Source: Spirilliplanes yamanashiensis
GTDB lineage: Bacteria > Actinomycetota > Actinomycetes > Mycobacteriales > Micromonosporaceae
Reading direction: 5' to 3'
NCBI RefSeq assembly: GCF_016863475.1
Contig: NZ_BOOY01000004.1
Coordinates: 1 to 64,000 of the forward strand
DNA: 64,000 nucleotides
Positions within the stretch are counted from its first letter, which is position 1. Each line of letters begins with the position of its first letter. Positions 20,209 through 31,447 of the stretch are shown here, one piece after another. Under the pieces are notes generated by a model. The model had not been told where the DNA came from. It searched no databases and worked only from the letters and a program-made list of their open reading frames with translations. A program made the position numbers and the translations under genes.

Positions 20209-20277
20209 ATGTCGCACCACCACTCGTCGTCGAACCAGGCTGTTCACGTCGCCCCCTCGACCCGAGTACTTCTCTAG
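20209..20277 (+). CDS. ilvB leader peptide
   Basis: A 22-codon ORF starting MSHHHSSSNQ and ending Arg-Val-Leu-Leu-stop (gta ctt ctc tag). Branched-chain codons sit at the very end, directly before the first hairpin of the attenuator, so a ribosome short of Val-tRNA or Leu-tRNA would stall over that hairpin. The peptide has no other expected function. Attenuation of ilvBNC by a branched-chain leader peptide is documented in Corynebacterium glutamicum; this instance is read from sequence only. Confidence 0.7.
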   Translation: MSHHHSSSNQAVHVAPSTRVLL

Positions 20278-20347
20278 AGCGCGCTCACTCCCCGCGTGGG
20301 AGGGAGCGCGCTAGGCCCCGTGCATCCGCACGAGGGCCGTTTTTATT
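20278..20347 (+). promoter_or_regulatory. ilvBNC transcription attenuator
   Basis: Two hairpins follow the leader stop. The first (20278-20312) starts at the next base: a 9-bp stem agcgcgctc/gagcgcgct, one mismatch, then ctccc/gggag over a 5-base loop. The second (20314-20338) pairs ggccc+cgtgc with gcacg+gggcc over an ATCC loop and is followed by gtttttatt, a real intrinsic terminator. This is the leader-hairpin-terminator order of a ribosome-controlled attenuator. I could not identify a strong competing antiterminator pairing by eye. ilvB begins 80 bases later. Confidence 0.72.
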
Positions 20348-20426
20348 GGGCAGCGACAGCCGGCCGCGCAGGCCGCAGCAGCAGAATCAGCAGCATGAGC
20401 ACCACCGACCCGAAGGCTGAATCGTC

Positions 20427-23799
<3,373 letters not shown>

Positions 23800-23812
23800 T
23801 TCCGCACCGCCG

Positions 23813-23844
23813 ACGCCGGGCCCGCACCGCGGGCCCGGCGTTTT
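23813..23844 (+). terminator. Intrinsic terminator after ilvC
   Basis: A 12-bp stem (acgccgggcccg and complement, 23813-23824 / 23830-23841) with a 5-base loop, followed by a short T run (gttttgcg), 13 bases after the ilvC stop. Confidence 0.85.
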
Positions 23845-23963
23845 GCGTAAGCGGGCGGCTACCGGAAACCGTTTCGTCACCCGCCATTCACACCGGCACC
23901 GGGCGTCGGCAATTCGTTGCGCTCCCGCCGCTGAACGGGCGAGGCGCATTTGGCCCGGGCGGG

Positions 23964-23969
23964 TAATCT
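23964..23969 (+). promoter_or_regulatory. Leaderless -10 box for mpgS
   Basis: TAATCT lies exactly 6 bases before ATG 23976. No ribosome site is present. It is one of the closest matches to TATAAT in the window. Confidence 0.55.
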
Positions 23970-23975
23970 CGCCGC

Positions 23976-25268
23976 ATGCGACTGGCTGATTCCTTCCGGA
24001 GCGAGCGGTTCGGCGCGGTCCGGATTCACGAGCTGCAGCGGGTGATCGAGCTGGACTCCGGCGCGCTGCCCGACACGGGCGCGTCCGGTCAGTCGTCCGG
24101 CAGCCGCGTCGTCTCCGCCAATGCCATCCGGGCGATCGAATCGGAAATGGTCGTCGTCGTCCCGTGCATGAATGAGACACGAAGCGTCATCGAGGGTGTG
24201 CTCTCCGGAATTCCGCACGACTGTCTCATCGTGCTCGTTTCCAACAGCGATCGGCGGCCCGTCGACCGTTTCGAGATCGAAGTGCAGACGGTGGAACAGT
24301 TCTGCCGGCTGACCGGGCGGCCCGCGATCACCGTGCACCAGAAGGACCCGGGCGTCGCGGCCGCGTTCAAGGCCGCCGGCCTGCCGGAGCTCATCGGCGA
24401 CGACGGCCTGGTGCGCAACGGCAAGGGCGAGGCCATGCTCATCGGCATGGCGCTGGCGGCGCTGTCCGGCCGGTCGTACGTCGGCTACGTCGACGCGGAC
24501 AACTACGTGCCCGGCGCGGTCCACGAGTACTGCAAGGCGTACGCGGCGGGCCTGCACCTGGCCGGCAGCCCGTACTCGATGGTGCGCATCTCCTGGCACT
24601 CCAAGCCGAAGCTGCGCGACGGCCGGCTGTTCTTCAGCCGCCGCGGCCGCAGCAGCGAGGTGACCAACGCGTTCCTCAACCGCGCCGTCGCCGAGTACTC
24701 GGGCTTCGGCACCGAGGTCATCGCCACCGGCAACGCGGGTGAGCACGCGCTCAGCCTGGAGCTGGGCCTGCGGCTGCGGCTGGCGGGCGGGTTCGCCGTC
24801 GAGCCGTACGAGTACATCGACCTGTTCGAGCAGTTCGGCGGGGTGCTGGAGAGCGCCCACCCGGACGTGGTGGCGTCTTCGGTGCCGGTGCTGCAGATCG
24901 AGACCCGCAACCCGCACTTCCACGACAACAAGGGCGACGAGCACGTGCAGGGCATGCGCATGCAGGCGCTGAACGTGCTCTACCACTCGCCGGTGACCCT
25001 GCCGGCCGTGCGCGCGGCGATCCTGGAGTTCATGGTCGCCCAGGGGGCGCTCGAACCGGGCCAGGAGCCGCCCCGCGAGCGGGTCTACCCGCCGGTGGGC
25101 TCGCTGGCGTTCGACCTGCTCTACGACGCCCTCGACGCCGAGGCCACCTCGTTCCGCCGCATCGGCTGGGCCCCGGCAGCCCCGGTGCCGGCGCGCTGGC
25201 CCGGCCTGGGCTCGGCGATCCCGGTGTCGCCGGCCCCGGCGCGCGAGCCGGTCGCCGCGGCCGACTGA
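23976..25268 (+). CDS. mpgS: Mannosyl-3-phosphoglycerate synthase
   Basis: Family GT55 glycosyltransferase, 430 residues. It transfers mannose from GDP-mannose to 3-phosphoglycerate, giving the precursor of the compatible solute mannosylglycerate. Conserved blocks: VVVVPCMNE, GVLSGIPHDCLIVLVSNSD, VHQKDPGVAAAF, NGKGEAMLIGMALAAL, the metal-binding DAD in YVDADNYVPGAVHEY, and SPYSMVRISWHSKPK. The phosphatase MpgP that completes the pathway is not adjacent. The last ~60 residues are Pro/Ala-rich. The first ~350 bases use noticeably more A/T at third positions than neighbouring genes, which may hint at a different history. Confidence 0.88.
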   Translation: MRLADSFRSERFGAVRIHELQRVIELDSGALPDTGASGQSSGSRVVSANAIRAIESEMVVVVPCMNETRSVIEGVLSGIPHDCLIVLVSNSDRRPVDRFEIEVQTVEQFCRLTGRPAITVHQKDPGVAAAFKAAGLPELIGDDGLVRNGKGEAMLIGMALAALSGRSYVGYVDADNYVPGAVHEYCKAYAAGLHLAGSPYSMVRISWHSKPKLRDGRLFFSRRGRSSEVTNAFLNRAVAEYSGFGTEVIATGNAGEHALSLELGLRLRLAGGFAVEPYEYIDLFEQFGGVLESAHPDVVASSVPVLQIETRNPHFHDNKGDEHVQGMRMQALNVLYHSPVTLPAVRAAILEFMVAQGALEPGQEPPRERVYPPVGSLAFDLLYDALDAEATSFRRIGWAPAAPVPARWPGLGSAIPVSPAPAREPVAAAD

Positions 25269-25275
25269 CCGGGGC

Positions 25276-26103
25276 TCACGCGTACGGCGGGTACTGCCCC
25301 GGCGGCGGGGCCGGCTGCGCCAGGTGCGGCGGGGCTGGCTGCGCCAGGTGGGGCGGCGCCGGGTGCCCGGGGAAGCGCGCCGCCCACAGGTGGATCGGGC
25401 CGTGCCAGGCGGCGAGGTCGCGGGCTCGCTCCTGCTCCAGCGCCGCCCACGCGCCGTCGGCCAGCGCCAGCGCGAGGCGGCGCCGGGCGCGGTAGCGGGT
25501 GGCCGCGCCGCTGAACGGCAGCACCGCCACGATGAGCCCGGGCACCGTCTCGACGACCCCGAGCACGACCAGCACCCCGCCGTCGCGTTCCGTGAGGCCG
25601 ACGAGCGTGGCGAGCAGCCCCAGCCCGGCGAGCAGGCCGCCCGCCACGACGGCGCCGACGTGCGAGCCGTTGTGCGCGAACGCCCAGGCGGCCACCGCGA
25701 GCAGGGCCGCGCAGAGCGCGATCAGCAGCAGGACGCCGCCCATGAGCAGCAGGTCGGCCGGCTCGCGGCCGGTGAGCGAGGCGGTGCTGAGCAGGACCGC
25801 GAACATCGCGACGAAGCTCAGCGACGCGAACCCGAGCAGGGCGACGACGGTCATGACGTCGAACGGCACGTGCGCGGGACCGGCGGGCGCGGGCCCCTGC
25901 GGCGGCGGCGGACCGGGCGGCGGCGGACCGGGCTGCGCCTGCCACTGACCCGGCGGCGGGCCGGAGGGCGGCCCCGGCGGCGGGCCGGACGGCGGCCCCG
26001 GCGGCGGGCCCGGCCACGGTGAGGGCTGGGTGACGGACGGTCCTGGCGCGGGCGGCCCGGACGCGGGCGGTGGCGTGGGTTGCGGCGGACCGGCGTTCGA
26101 CAT
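25276..26103 (-). CDS. Proline-rich membrane protein, unknown function
   Basis: 275 residues. The first ~80 are Pro/Gly/Gln-rich with repeated PPGPPSG units, followed by four hydrophobic helices (about 83-215), a short basic cytoplasmic segment RYRARRRLALALADGAW, and a C-terminal PAPPHLAQ repeat. This is a common layout of actinobacterial DUF4190-like membrane proteins, but I cannot assign a family. ATG 26103 has TAGGGT 7 bases upstream and no ribosome site. It is convergent with mpgS, 7 bases apart. Confidence 0.7.
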   Translation of the reverse strand: MSNAGPPQPTPPPASGPPAPGPSVTQPSPWPGPPPGPPSGPPPGPPSGPPPGQWQAQPGPPPPGPPPPQGPAPAGPAHVPFDVMTVVALLGFASLSFVAMFAVLLSTASLTGREPADLLLMGGVLLLIALCAALLAVAAWAFAHNGSHVGAVVAGGLLAGLGLLATLVGLTERDGGVLVVLGVVETVPGLIVAVLPFSGAATRYRARRRLALALADGAWAALEQERARDLAAWHGPIHLWAARFPGHPAPPHLAQPAPPHLAQPAPPPGQYPPYA

Positions 26104-26110
26104 GCGCAGC

Positions 26111-26116
26111 ACCCTA
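26111..26116 (-). promoter_or_regulatory. Leaderless -10 box
   Basis: TAGGGT on the minus strand, 7 bases before ATG 26103. Confidence 0.45.
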
Positions 26117-26229
26117 GTGATCCGGCCCGGTTCCGGCCGCCCCGCGCACAACGGCACGGTTACGCCGAGGTTGCGAACCTGTGAGGGCACTCACGCCGCA
26201 TCGAGGGTCCGGGCCCCGCGGCGTGCGCC

Positions 26230-26235
26230 TACGAT
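26230..26235 (+). promoter_or_regulatory. Possible serA -10 box
   Basis: TACGAT in the 252-bp gap between divergent genes; RNA would start near 26242. A small dyad gtgag-ggca-ctcac lies upstream at 26181-26194 and could be an operator, but no regulator can be named. Confidence 0.35.
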
Positions 26236-26355
26236 CGCAGCCAAGCCCGACGGCGGGATCCGCAGGGCGCACGAGCGGCACACCCGGCCCGGCCCACCCG
26301 CTGTCCGCCGGGGATTCGCCGCTGCCCCCCATCGCACCCGGACCAACGAGGACTG

Positions 26356-27954
26356 ATGACTCCCGTCGTACTGATCGCCGAAGAACTCGCCCCGGCCGCC
26401 CTCGACGTACTCGCGCACGACTTCGACGTGCGGCACGTCGACGGCACCGACCGGCCCGCCCTGCTCGCGGCCCTGGCCGACGCGGACGCCGTGATCGTCC
26501 GCAGCGCCACGAAGATCGACGCGGAGGCCGTCGCGGCCGCGCCGCGGCTCAAGGTGGTCGCCCGCGCCGGCGTCGGCCTGGACAACGTCGAGGTGCCCGC
26601 CGCCACGGCGCGCGGCGTCATGGTCGTCAACGCGCCGACGTCGAACATCGTGTCCGCCGCCGAGCAGGCCGTCGCGCTGCTGCTCGCCGTCGCGCGCAAC
26701 ACCGCCAGCGCCAGCGCGGCGCTGAAGAACGGCGAGTGGAAGCGCTCGAAGTACACCGGCGTCGAAGTGCAGGGCAAGACCGTCGGCGTCGTCGGCCTCG
26801 GCCGCATCGGCGTGCTGTTCGCCCAGCGCATGGCGGCGTTCGGCACCCGGCTGATCGCGTACGACCCGTACATCCAGCCGGCCCGCGCCGCCCAGCTCGG
26901 GGTGCGCCTCGTGGGCCTCGACGAGCTGCTGCGCGAGAGCGACTTCATCTCGATCCACCTGCCGAAGACGCCGGAGACGGTCGGCCTGATCGGCGAGAAG
27001 GAGCTGTCGATCGTCAAGCCGGGCGTGCGCATCGTGAACGCGGCGCGCGGCGGCCTCATCGACGAGCAGGCCCTGGCCGACGCGATCGCCGAGGGCCGCG
27101 TCGGCGGCGCCGGCATCGACGTGTACGGCAAGGAGCCGTGCACCTCGTCGCCGCTGTTCGCGTTCGACAACGTGGTCGCCACCCCGCACCTGGGCGCGTC
27201 GACGAACGAGGCGCAGGACAAGGCCGGCCTGGCCGTCGCCAAGAGCGTGAAGCTGGCGCTGCAGGGCGAGTTCGTGCCGGACGCCGTGAACGTGCAGGCC
27301 GGCGGCGTCGTCGACGAGGACGTCCGCCCGCTGCTGCCGCTGGCGGAGAAGCTGGGCAGGGTGTTCACGGCGGTGGCCGGGCAGGTCGCGGCGAGCATCT
27401 CGGTCGAGGTGAGCGGCGCGATCGCCAGCCACGACGTGGCGGTGCTGAAGCTGGCCGCGACGAAGGGCCTGTTCGCCTCGGTGGTCGAGGAGCAGGTCAC
27501 GTACGTCAACGCGCCGCACCTGGCGGCGGACCGGGGCGTCGAGGTCACCCTGACGACCGACGAGGCCGTGGTCGACCACGCGAACCTGGTGACGGTTCGG
27601 GGCGCGCTGCCCGACGGCCGCACCGTCAGCGTGGCGGGCACGGTGGTGATCACGGGCACCCGCGAGGTCGTGCGGCTGACCGAGGTGGACGGCTACCCGC
27701 TGGAGCTGGCGGCCGAGGGCATCCTGCTGTTCTTCCGCTACGCCGACAAGCCGGGCGTCGTGGGCACGATCGGCACGTTCCTGGGCGAGGCCGGTCTGAA
27801 CATCGCGGCGATGCAGGTGGCGCGGCAGGAGGCCGGTGGCCAGGCGCTGATGACGCTGACCGTCGACGAGGCGGTGGACGCGGAGCTGCTGACGAACGCG
27901 GCGGCCGCGATCGGCGCCACGGCGGCCAGCGCGGCGGACCTGCGCGACGAGTAA
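26356..27954 (+). CDS. serA: D-3-phosphoglycerate dehydrogenase
   Basis: First enzyme of serine synthesis, oxidising 3-phosphoglycerate with NAD. The 532-residue long form has the catalytic/NAD domains (VGVVGLGRIGVLFAQRMAAF, NAARGGLIDE, TPHLGASTNEAQ), then an allosteric-substrate-binding domain (about 315-450), then a C-terminal ACT domain (GILLFFRYADKPGVVGTIG) that binds serine. ATG 26356 follows acgagga. It sits between ilvBNC and leuB, a common actinobacterial order; serA supply also feeds one-carbon and cysteine metabolism. Confidence 0.96.
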   Translation: MTPVVLIAEELAPAALDVLAHDFDVRHVDGTDRPALLAALADADAVIVRSATKIDAEAVAAAPRLKVVARAGVGLDNVEVPAATARGVMVVNAPTSNIVSAAEQAVALLLAVARNTASASAALKNGEWKRSKYTGVEVQGKTVGVVGLGRIGVLFAQRMAAFGTRLIAYDPYIQPARAAQLGVRLVGLDELLRESDFISIHLPKTPETVGLIGEKELSIVKPGVRIVNAARGGLIDEQALADAIAEGRVGGAGIDVYGKEPCTSSPLFAFDNVVATPHLGASTNEAQDKAGLAVAKSVKLALQGEFVPDAVNVQAGGVVDEDVRPLLPLAEKLGRVFTAVAGQVAASISVEVSGAIASHDVAVLKLAATKGLFASVVEEQVTYVNAPHLAADRGVEVTLTTDEAVVDHANLVTVRGALPDGRTVSVAGTVVITGTREVVRLTEVDGYPLELAAEGILLFFRYADKPGVVGTIGTFLGEAGLNIAAMQVARQEAGGQALMTLTVDEAVDAELLTNAAAAIGATAASAADLRDE

Positions 27955-28110
27955 AGGCGGACACGCCTGATTTGCGTCTTGCGCGGCATCGGTCCCCGTC
28001 GCTAGCGTTGTGCCCGCCGCTTCCGGTGGCGCCGGCGGGTCTTCGGGTGACCCTGCGGGCGCGGCCGGGCGGCGCACCCCCGAGTACGCGTGCTGCGCGT
28101 ACCCGACGTG

Positions 28111-28150
28111 GCGGCCCCCGTTCCTCCTTGCCGGGAGGGGCGGGGGCCGC
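28111..28150 (+). terminator. Very strong hairpin between serA and leuB
   Basis: gcggcccccg + tt + cctcc pairs with ggagg + gg + cgggggccgc over the loop ttgccg: 17 continuous pairs, two of them G-U. It lies 156 bases after the serA stop, with a second small hairpin (gtacgcg-tgctg-cgcgtac) just upstream at about 28084-28102. There is no T-tract. It may end serA transcription or form part of an unrecognised leader of leuB; no branched-chain leader ORF like those of ilvB and cimA is evident here. Confidence 0.5.
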
Positions 28151-28253
28151 TCCATATGGTGGGACCCGCGTACCGGCTGCCGGGACGTTGCCCTAACCTC
28201 GACTAAGGTTCCGACCCAAGGACGGGGCCGGGGCGTGGGTCGAGGGAGTTGAG

Positions 28254-29291
28254 TTGACGGTGGCGCGGATCGCGGTGGTGGCCGGCGACGGCATCGGGAC
28301 CGAGGTGACCGCGCAGGCGCGCAAGGTCATCGACGCCGTGCTCCCGGGCGTCGAGGCGACCGAGTACGACCTCGGCGCGACCCTCTACAACCGCACCGGC
28401 GAGGTCCTGCCCGACTCCGTCCGCGACGAGCTGGCCGGCCACGACGCCATCCTGCTCGGCGCCATCGGCGACCCCAGCGTCCCGCCGGGCGTCCTCGAGC
28501 GCGGCCTGCTGCTCAAGCTCCGCTTCGACTTCGACCAGTACGTCAACCTGCGCCCCAGCAAGCTCTGGCCGGGCACCACCAGCCCGCTGGCCGGGGTCAA
28601 GCCGGGCGAGATCGACATGGTCGTCGTCCGCGAGGGCACCGAGGGCCTGTACGTCGGCGCCGGCGGCGTCCTGCACCGCGACACGCCCGCCGAGATCGCC
28701 ACCGAGGAGAGCCTGAACACCCGGCACGGCGTCGAGCGGGTCGTCCGCGACGCGTTCGCCCGGGCCCAGCGCCGCGACCGGCAGCACCTCACCCTCGTGC
28801 ACAAGACCAACGTGCTGACGCACGCGGGCGGCCTGTGGGCGCGCACCTTCGCCGCCGTCGCAGCCGAGTTCCCCGACGTCACCACGGAGTACCAGCACAT
28901 CGACGCGGCCGCCATGTTCATGGTGAGCAACCCGCAGCGCTACGACGTCGTGGTGACCGACAACCTGTTCGGCGACATCCTCACCGACATCGCCGCGGCC
29001 GTCACCGGCGGCATCGGCATGGCCGCCAGCGGCTCGGTCAACCCGGAGCGCGCGTACCCGTCGACGTTCGAGCCGGTGCACGGCTCCGCGCCCGACATCG
29101 CGGGCAAGGGCATCGCCGACCCGGCCGCCGCCATCCTGTCCGGCGCGCTGCTGCTCGAGCACCTGGGCCACCTCGACGAGGCCCGCCGAGTATCCGAGGC
29201 GGTCGCGGCCGAGGTCGCGTCCCGCACGCCGGGCGCGCCCCTGCGCACCGCCGAGGTGGGCGACCGCGTCGCCGCCGCCGCGGCCGCCTGA
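28254..29291 (+). CDS. leuB: 3-isopropylmalate dehydrogenase
   Basis: Oxidatively decarboxylates 3-isopropylmalate in leucine synthesis, and beta-methylmalate in the citramalate route to isoleucine. The 345-residue product has [15 protein letters not shown], the Mg/substrate motif [19 protein letters not shown] and the NAD motif [14 protein letters not shown]. The start is TTG 28254, five bases after gagggag; GTG 28260 (two codons in) is an equally good alternative. A dyad aacct-cgacta-aggtt lies at 28195-28210 upstream. Confidence 0.95.
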   Translation: MTVARIAVVAGDGIGTEVTAQARKVIDAVLPGVEATEYDLGATLYNRTGEVLPDSVRDELAGHDAILLGAIGDPSVPPGVLERGLLLKLRFDFDQYVNLRPSKLWPGTTSPLAGVKPGEIDMVVVREGTEGLYVGAGGVLHRDTPAEIATEESLNTRHGVERVVRDAFARAQRRDRQHLTLVHKTNVLTHAGGLWARTFAAVAAEFPDVTTEYQHIDAAAMFMVSNPQRYDVVVTDNLFGDILTDIAAAVTGGIGMAASGSVNPERAYPSTFEPVHGSAPDIAGKGIADPAAAILSGALLLEHLGHLDEARRVSEAVAAEVASRTPGAPLRTAEVGDRVAAAAAA

Positions 29292-29380
29292 CGCAGCTCC
29301 TCGTACGTTCCCCCTGCCCCGAGGCCCGCACGACGGTGCCCGGTCGTTGCCGCGTGCGCGACTTTAACGACCGTTCGGGG

Positions 29381-29386
29381 TACCTT
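29381..29386 (+). promoter_or_regulatory. Possible ilvE -10 box
   Basis: TACCTT in an AT-richer patch; RNA would start near 29393, leaving a ~30-base leader that contains the ggagg ribosome site of ilvE. Confidence 0.4.
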
Positions 29387-29422
29387 CTCAGCGTTGAACC
29401 TTGACTATTGGAGGTCAGGCAC

Positions 29423-30517
29423 ATGAGCGGTGGTGACACCCTCGATTTCGAGATCCGCCGGAACCCTCAGCCGGTATCCGACGCGGAACGCACCGCGCTG
29501 CTGGCCAACCCGGGCTTCGGTCGCATCTTCACCGACCACATGGTCACGATCCGCTACGCCGAGGGCAAGGGCTGGTACGACGCCCGCGTCGAGGCCCGCG
29601 GCCCCATCCCGATGGACCCCGCCGCCGCCGTCCTGCACTACGCGCAGGAGATCTTCGAGGGCCTGAAGGCGTACCAGACGGACGACGGCGTGACGATGTT
29701 CCGGCCCGAGGCGAACGCCGCCCGGTTCACCGCGTCGGCGCAGCGGATGGCCATGCCGGCGCTGCCGGAGGACCTGTTCCTCGGCTCGCTGCACCAGCTG
29801 ATCGAGATCGACCGCTCGTGGATCCCGCAGGGCGAGGGCGCCAGCCTCTACCTGCGCCCGTTCCAGTTCGCCACCGAGGTGTTCCTCGGCGTGCGGCCGG
29901 CCACCGAATACCTGTACTGCGCGATCGCGTCGCCCGTCGGCTCGTACTTCACCGGCGGCGTCAAGCCGGTGTCGGTGTGGGCGTCGCAGGAGTACACCCG
30001 GGCGGCGCCCGGCGGCACCGGCGCGGCCAAGTGCGGCGGCAACTACGCCGCGTCGCTCATCGCCCAGGGTGAGGCGGCGGCGCACGGCTGCGACCAGGCG
30101 CTGTTCCTCGACGCGGTGGAGCGCACCTACGTCGACGAGCTCAGCGGCATGAACGTGTTCTTCGTCTACGACGACGGCACGCTCGTCACGCCGCCGCTGA
30201 CAGGCGCCATCCTGCCGGGCATCACCCGCGACTCGGTGATGACGCTGGCCCGGCGCGCCGGCCACACGGTGCAGGAGCGCCCGGTCAGCCTCACCGAGTG
30301 GCAGGAGGGCGCCGTCAGCGGGCGCATCCGCGAGGCGTTCGCCTGCGGCACCGCCGCGGTCATCACGCCGATCGGCGTGGTGAAGTCGCCCGACGGCGAG
30401 TTCACCGTGGCCGACGGCGGCTCCGGCGAGGTCACGATGCGGCTGCGCCAGGAGCTGGTCGACATCCAGCGCGGGCGCGCCGCCGACGACTTCGGCTGGG
30501 TGCACCGGGTCCTCTAG
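29423..30517 (+). CDS. ilvE: Branched-chain amino acid aminotransferase
   Basis: PLP enzyme for the last step of Leu, Ile and Val synthesis; fold-type IV, class II branch. 364 residues with [23 protein letters not shown], the PLP-lysine region [28 protein letters not shown] and the phosphate-binding [15 protein letters not shown] 29423 follows ggagg with 8-base spacing, preferred over the in-frame ATG at 29408. It is 131 bases after leuB with its own likely promoter. Confidence 0.96.
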   Translation: MSGGDTLDFEIRRNPQPVSDAERTALLANPGFGRIFTDHMVTIRYAEGKGWYDARVEARGPIPMDPAAAVLHYAQEIFEGLKAYQTDDGVTMFRPEANAARFTASAQRMAMPALPEDLFLGSLHQLIEIDRSWIPQGEGASLYLRPFQFATEVFLGVRPATEYLYCAIASPVGSYFTGGVKPVSVWASQEYTRAAPGGTGAAKCGGNYAASLIAQGEAAAHGCDQALFLDAVERTYVDELSGMNVFFVYDDGTLVTPPLTGAILPGITRDSVMTLARRAGHTVQERPVSLTEWQEGAVSGRIREAFACGTAAVITPIGVVKSPDGEFTVADGGSGEVTMRLRQELVDIQRGRAADDFGWVHRVL

Positions 30518-30670
30518 GCCCGGCGAACCCCCACCCGCAGCAGCGCGTCCAGGGCGGCGTCCGTCGCCGGTGGCTGCGGGGCCGGCAGCACCGCTGCCCG
30601 GACCCGGCGCACCGGCGGCGGCGCCCGCCAGGCCCGCACAACCAGGTTGTGTCCGGCCGTGGCGCCGGGC

Positions 30671-31426
30671 TCACCGCCGCGCTGCCGGCTCCCCGTCGGC
30701 GGTGAGCAGGTGGCTGCGCAGCGCCGCGACCTGCTCCTCGGTGACGCCGATGTCGCGCACGTACCCCTCGACCGAGCCGTGCTTGGTGCGCAGGTCGTCG
30801 AGGAACAGCTGCATCGCGTCGGCCGGGCACTCGAAGTAGCGGGGCGTGACCGGCGTCGGGTCGGCCTTCGCCAGGTGCTCGGTGAGGGCGGTCATGGCGG
30901 CCGTGCTCAGCGCGTAGTCCTCGGCGATGACGTCGTCGGCGACGCCGACCAGCGCCAGCGTCAGCGCGCACACCACCCCGGTGCGGTCCTTGCCGGCCAT
31001 GCAGTGCACCACGGCGGGCGCGCGGTCCGGGTCGGCCAGCAGGCTCAGCGTGGTGGCGAGGCCGTCGGCGCCCTCCTCGGCGAAGTTGAGGTAGCGGTCG
31101 GCCAGCCAGCGCGGGTGGTGGGTGTCCTCCGGGTAGTCGACCCGGCCCCAGTCGAGGTGCCGGATCGGGGTGTGCCGGTAGTCGAGGCCGGCGGCCTCGG
31201 GCACCCGGCCGAACTTCGTCACCTCGAACGTGCGGCGCAGGTCGATGACCGTCTTCACGCCCAGCTCGGCCCAGGCGGCGGCGTCGGCGTCGGCGATGCC
31301 GTGCAGGGAGTCGGAGCGGAAGACGCGGCGCCAGCGGGTGGTGCGGCCGTCGAGGCCGGGGTAGCCGCCGAGGTCGCGGAAGTTGAACAGGGCGTCGAAC
31401 GCGATCGTGCGCGAAGGGTTCTCCAC
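30671..31426 (-). CDS. Tyrosine-protein phosphatase (PtpB-like fold)
   Basis: 251 residues with the P-loop HCMAGKDRTG (CX5R, about 117-126), the FRDLGGYPG opening and FRSDSLHGIADAD typical of mycobacterial PtpB-like dual-specificity or lipid phosphatases. The lysine in the loop (GKDR) is the hallmark of that branch, which acts on phosphoproteins or phosphoinositides. GTG 31426 has TAGGGT 7 bases upstream. It lies 21 bases downstream of a Ser/Thr kinase on the same strand. Confidence 0.88.
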   Translation of the reverse strand: MENPSRTIAFDALFNFRDLGGYPGLDGRTTRWRRVFRSDSLHGIADADAAAWAELGVKTVIDLRRTFEVTKFGRVPEAAGLDYRHTPIRHLDWGRVDYPEDTHHPRWLADRYLNFAEEGADGLATTLSLLADPDRAPAVVHCMAGKDRTGVVCALTLALVGVADDVIAEDYALSTAAMTALTEHLAKADPTPVTPRYFECPADAMQLFLDDLRTKHGSVEGYVRDIGVTEEQVAALRSHLLTADGEPAARR

Positions 31427-31433
31427 GCCGCCA

Positions 31434-31439
31434 ACCCTA
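31434..31439 (-). promoter_or_regulatory. Leaderless -10 box for the phosphatase
   Basis: TAGGGT on the minus strand, 7 bases before GTG 31426, so the phosphatase can be transcribed separately from the kinase gene just upstream. Confidence 0.45.
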
Positions 31440-31447
31440 CGAGGCGC

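Noticed and set aside
28010-28252. 80-codon ORF between serA and leuB as a real gene
   Set aside because: Composition is not protein-like and it spans two strong hairpins; kept only as part of the unexplained leader region.
30637-30651. Palindrome cacaacc-a-ggttgtg between ilvE and the phosphatase
   Set aside because: Lies between convergent 3' ends, too short a loop for a good terminator and no promoter nearby for an operator; no function can be supported.
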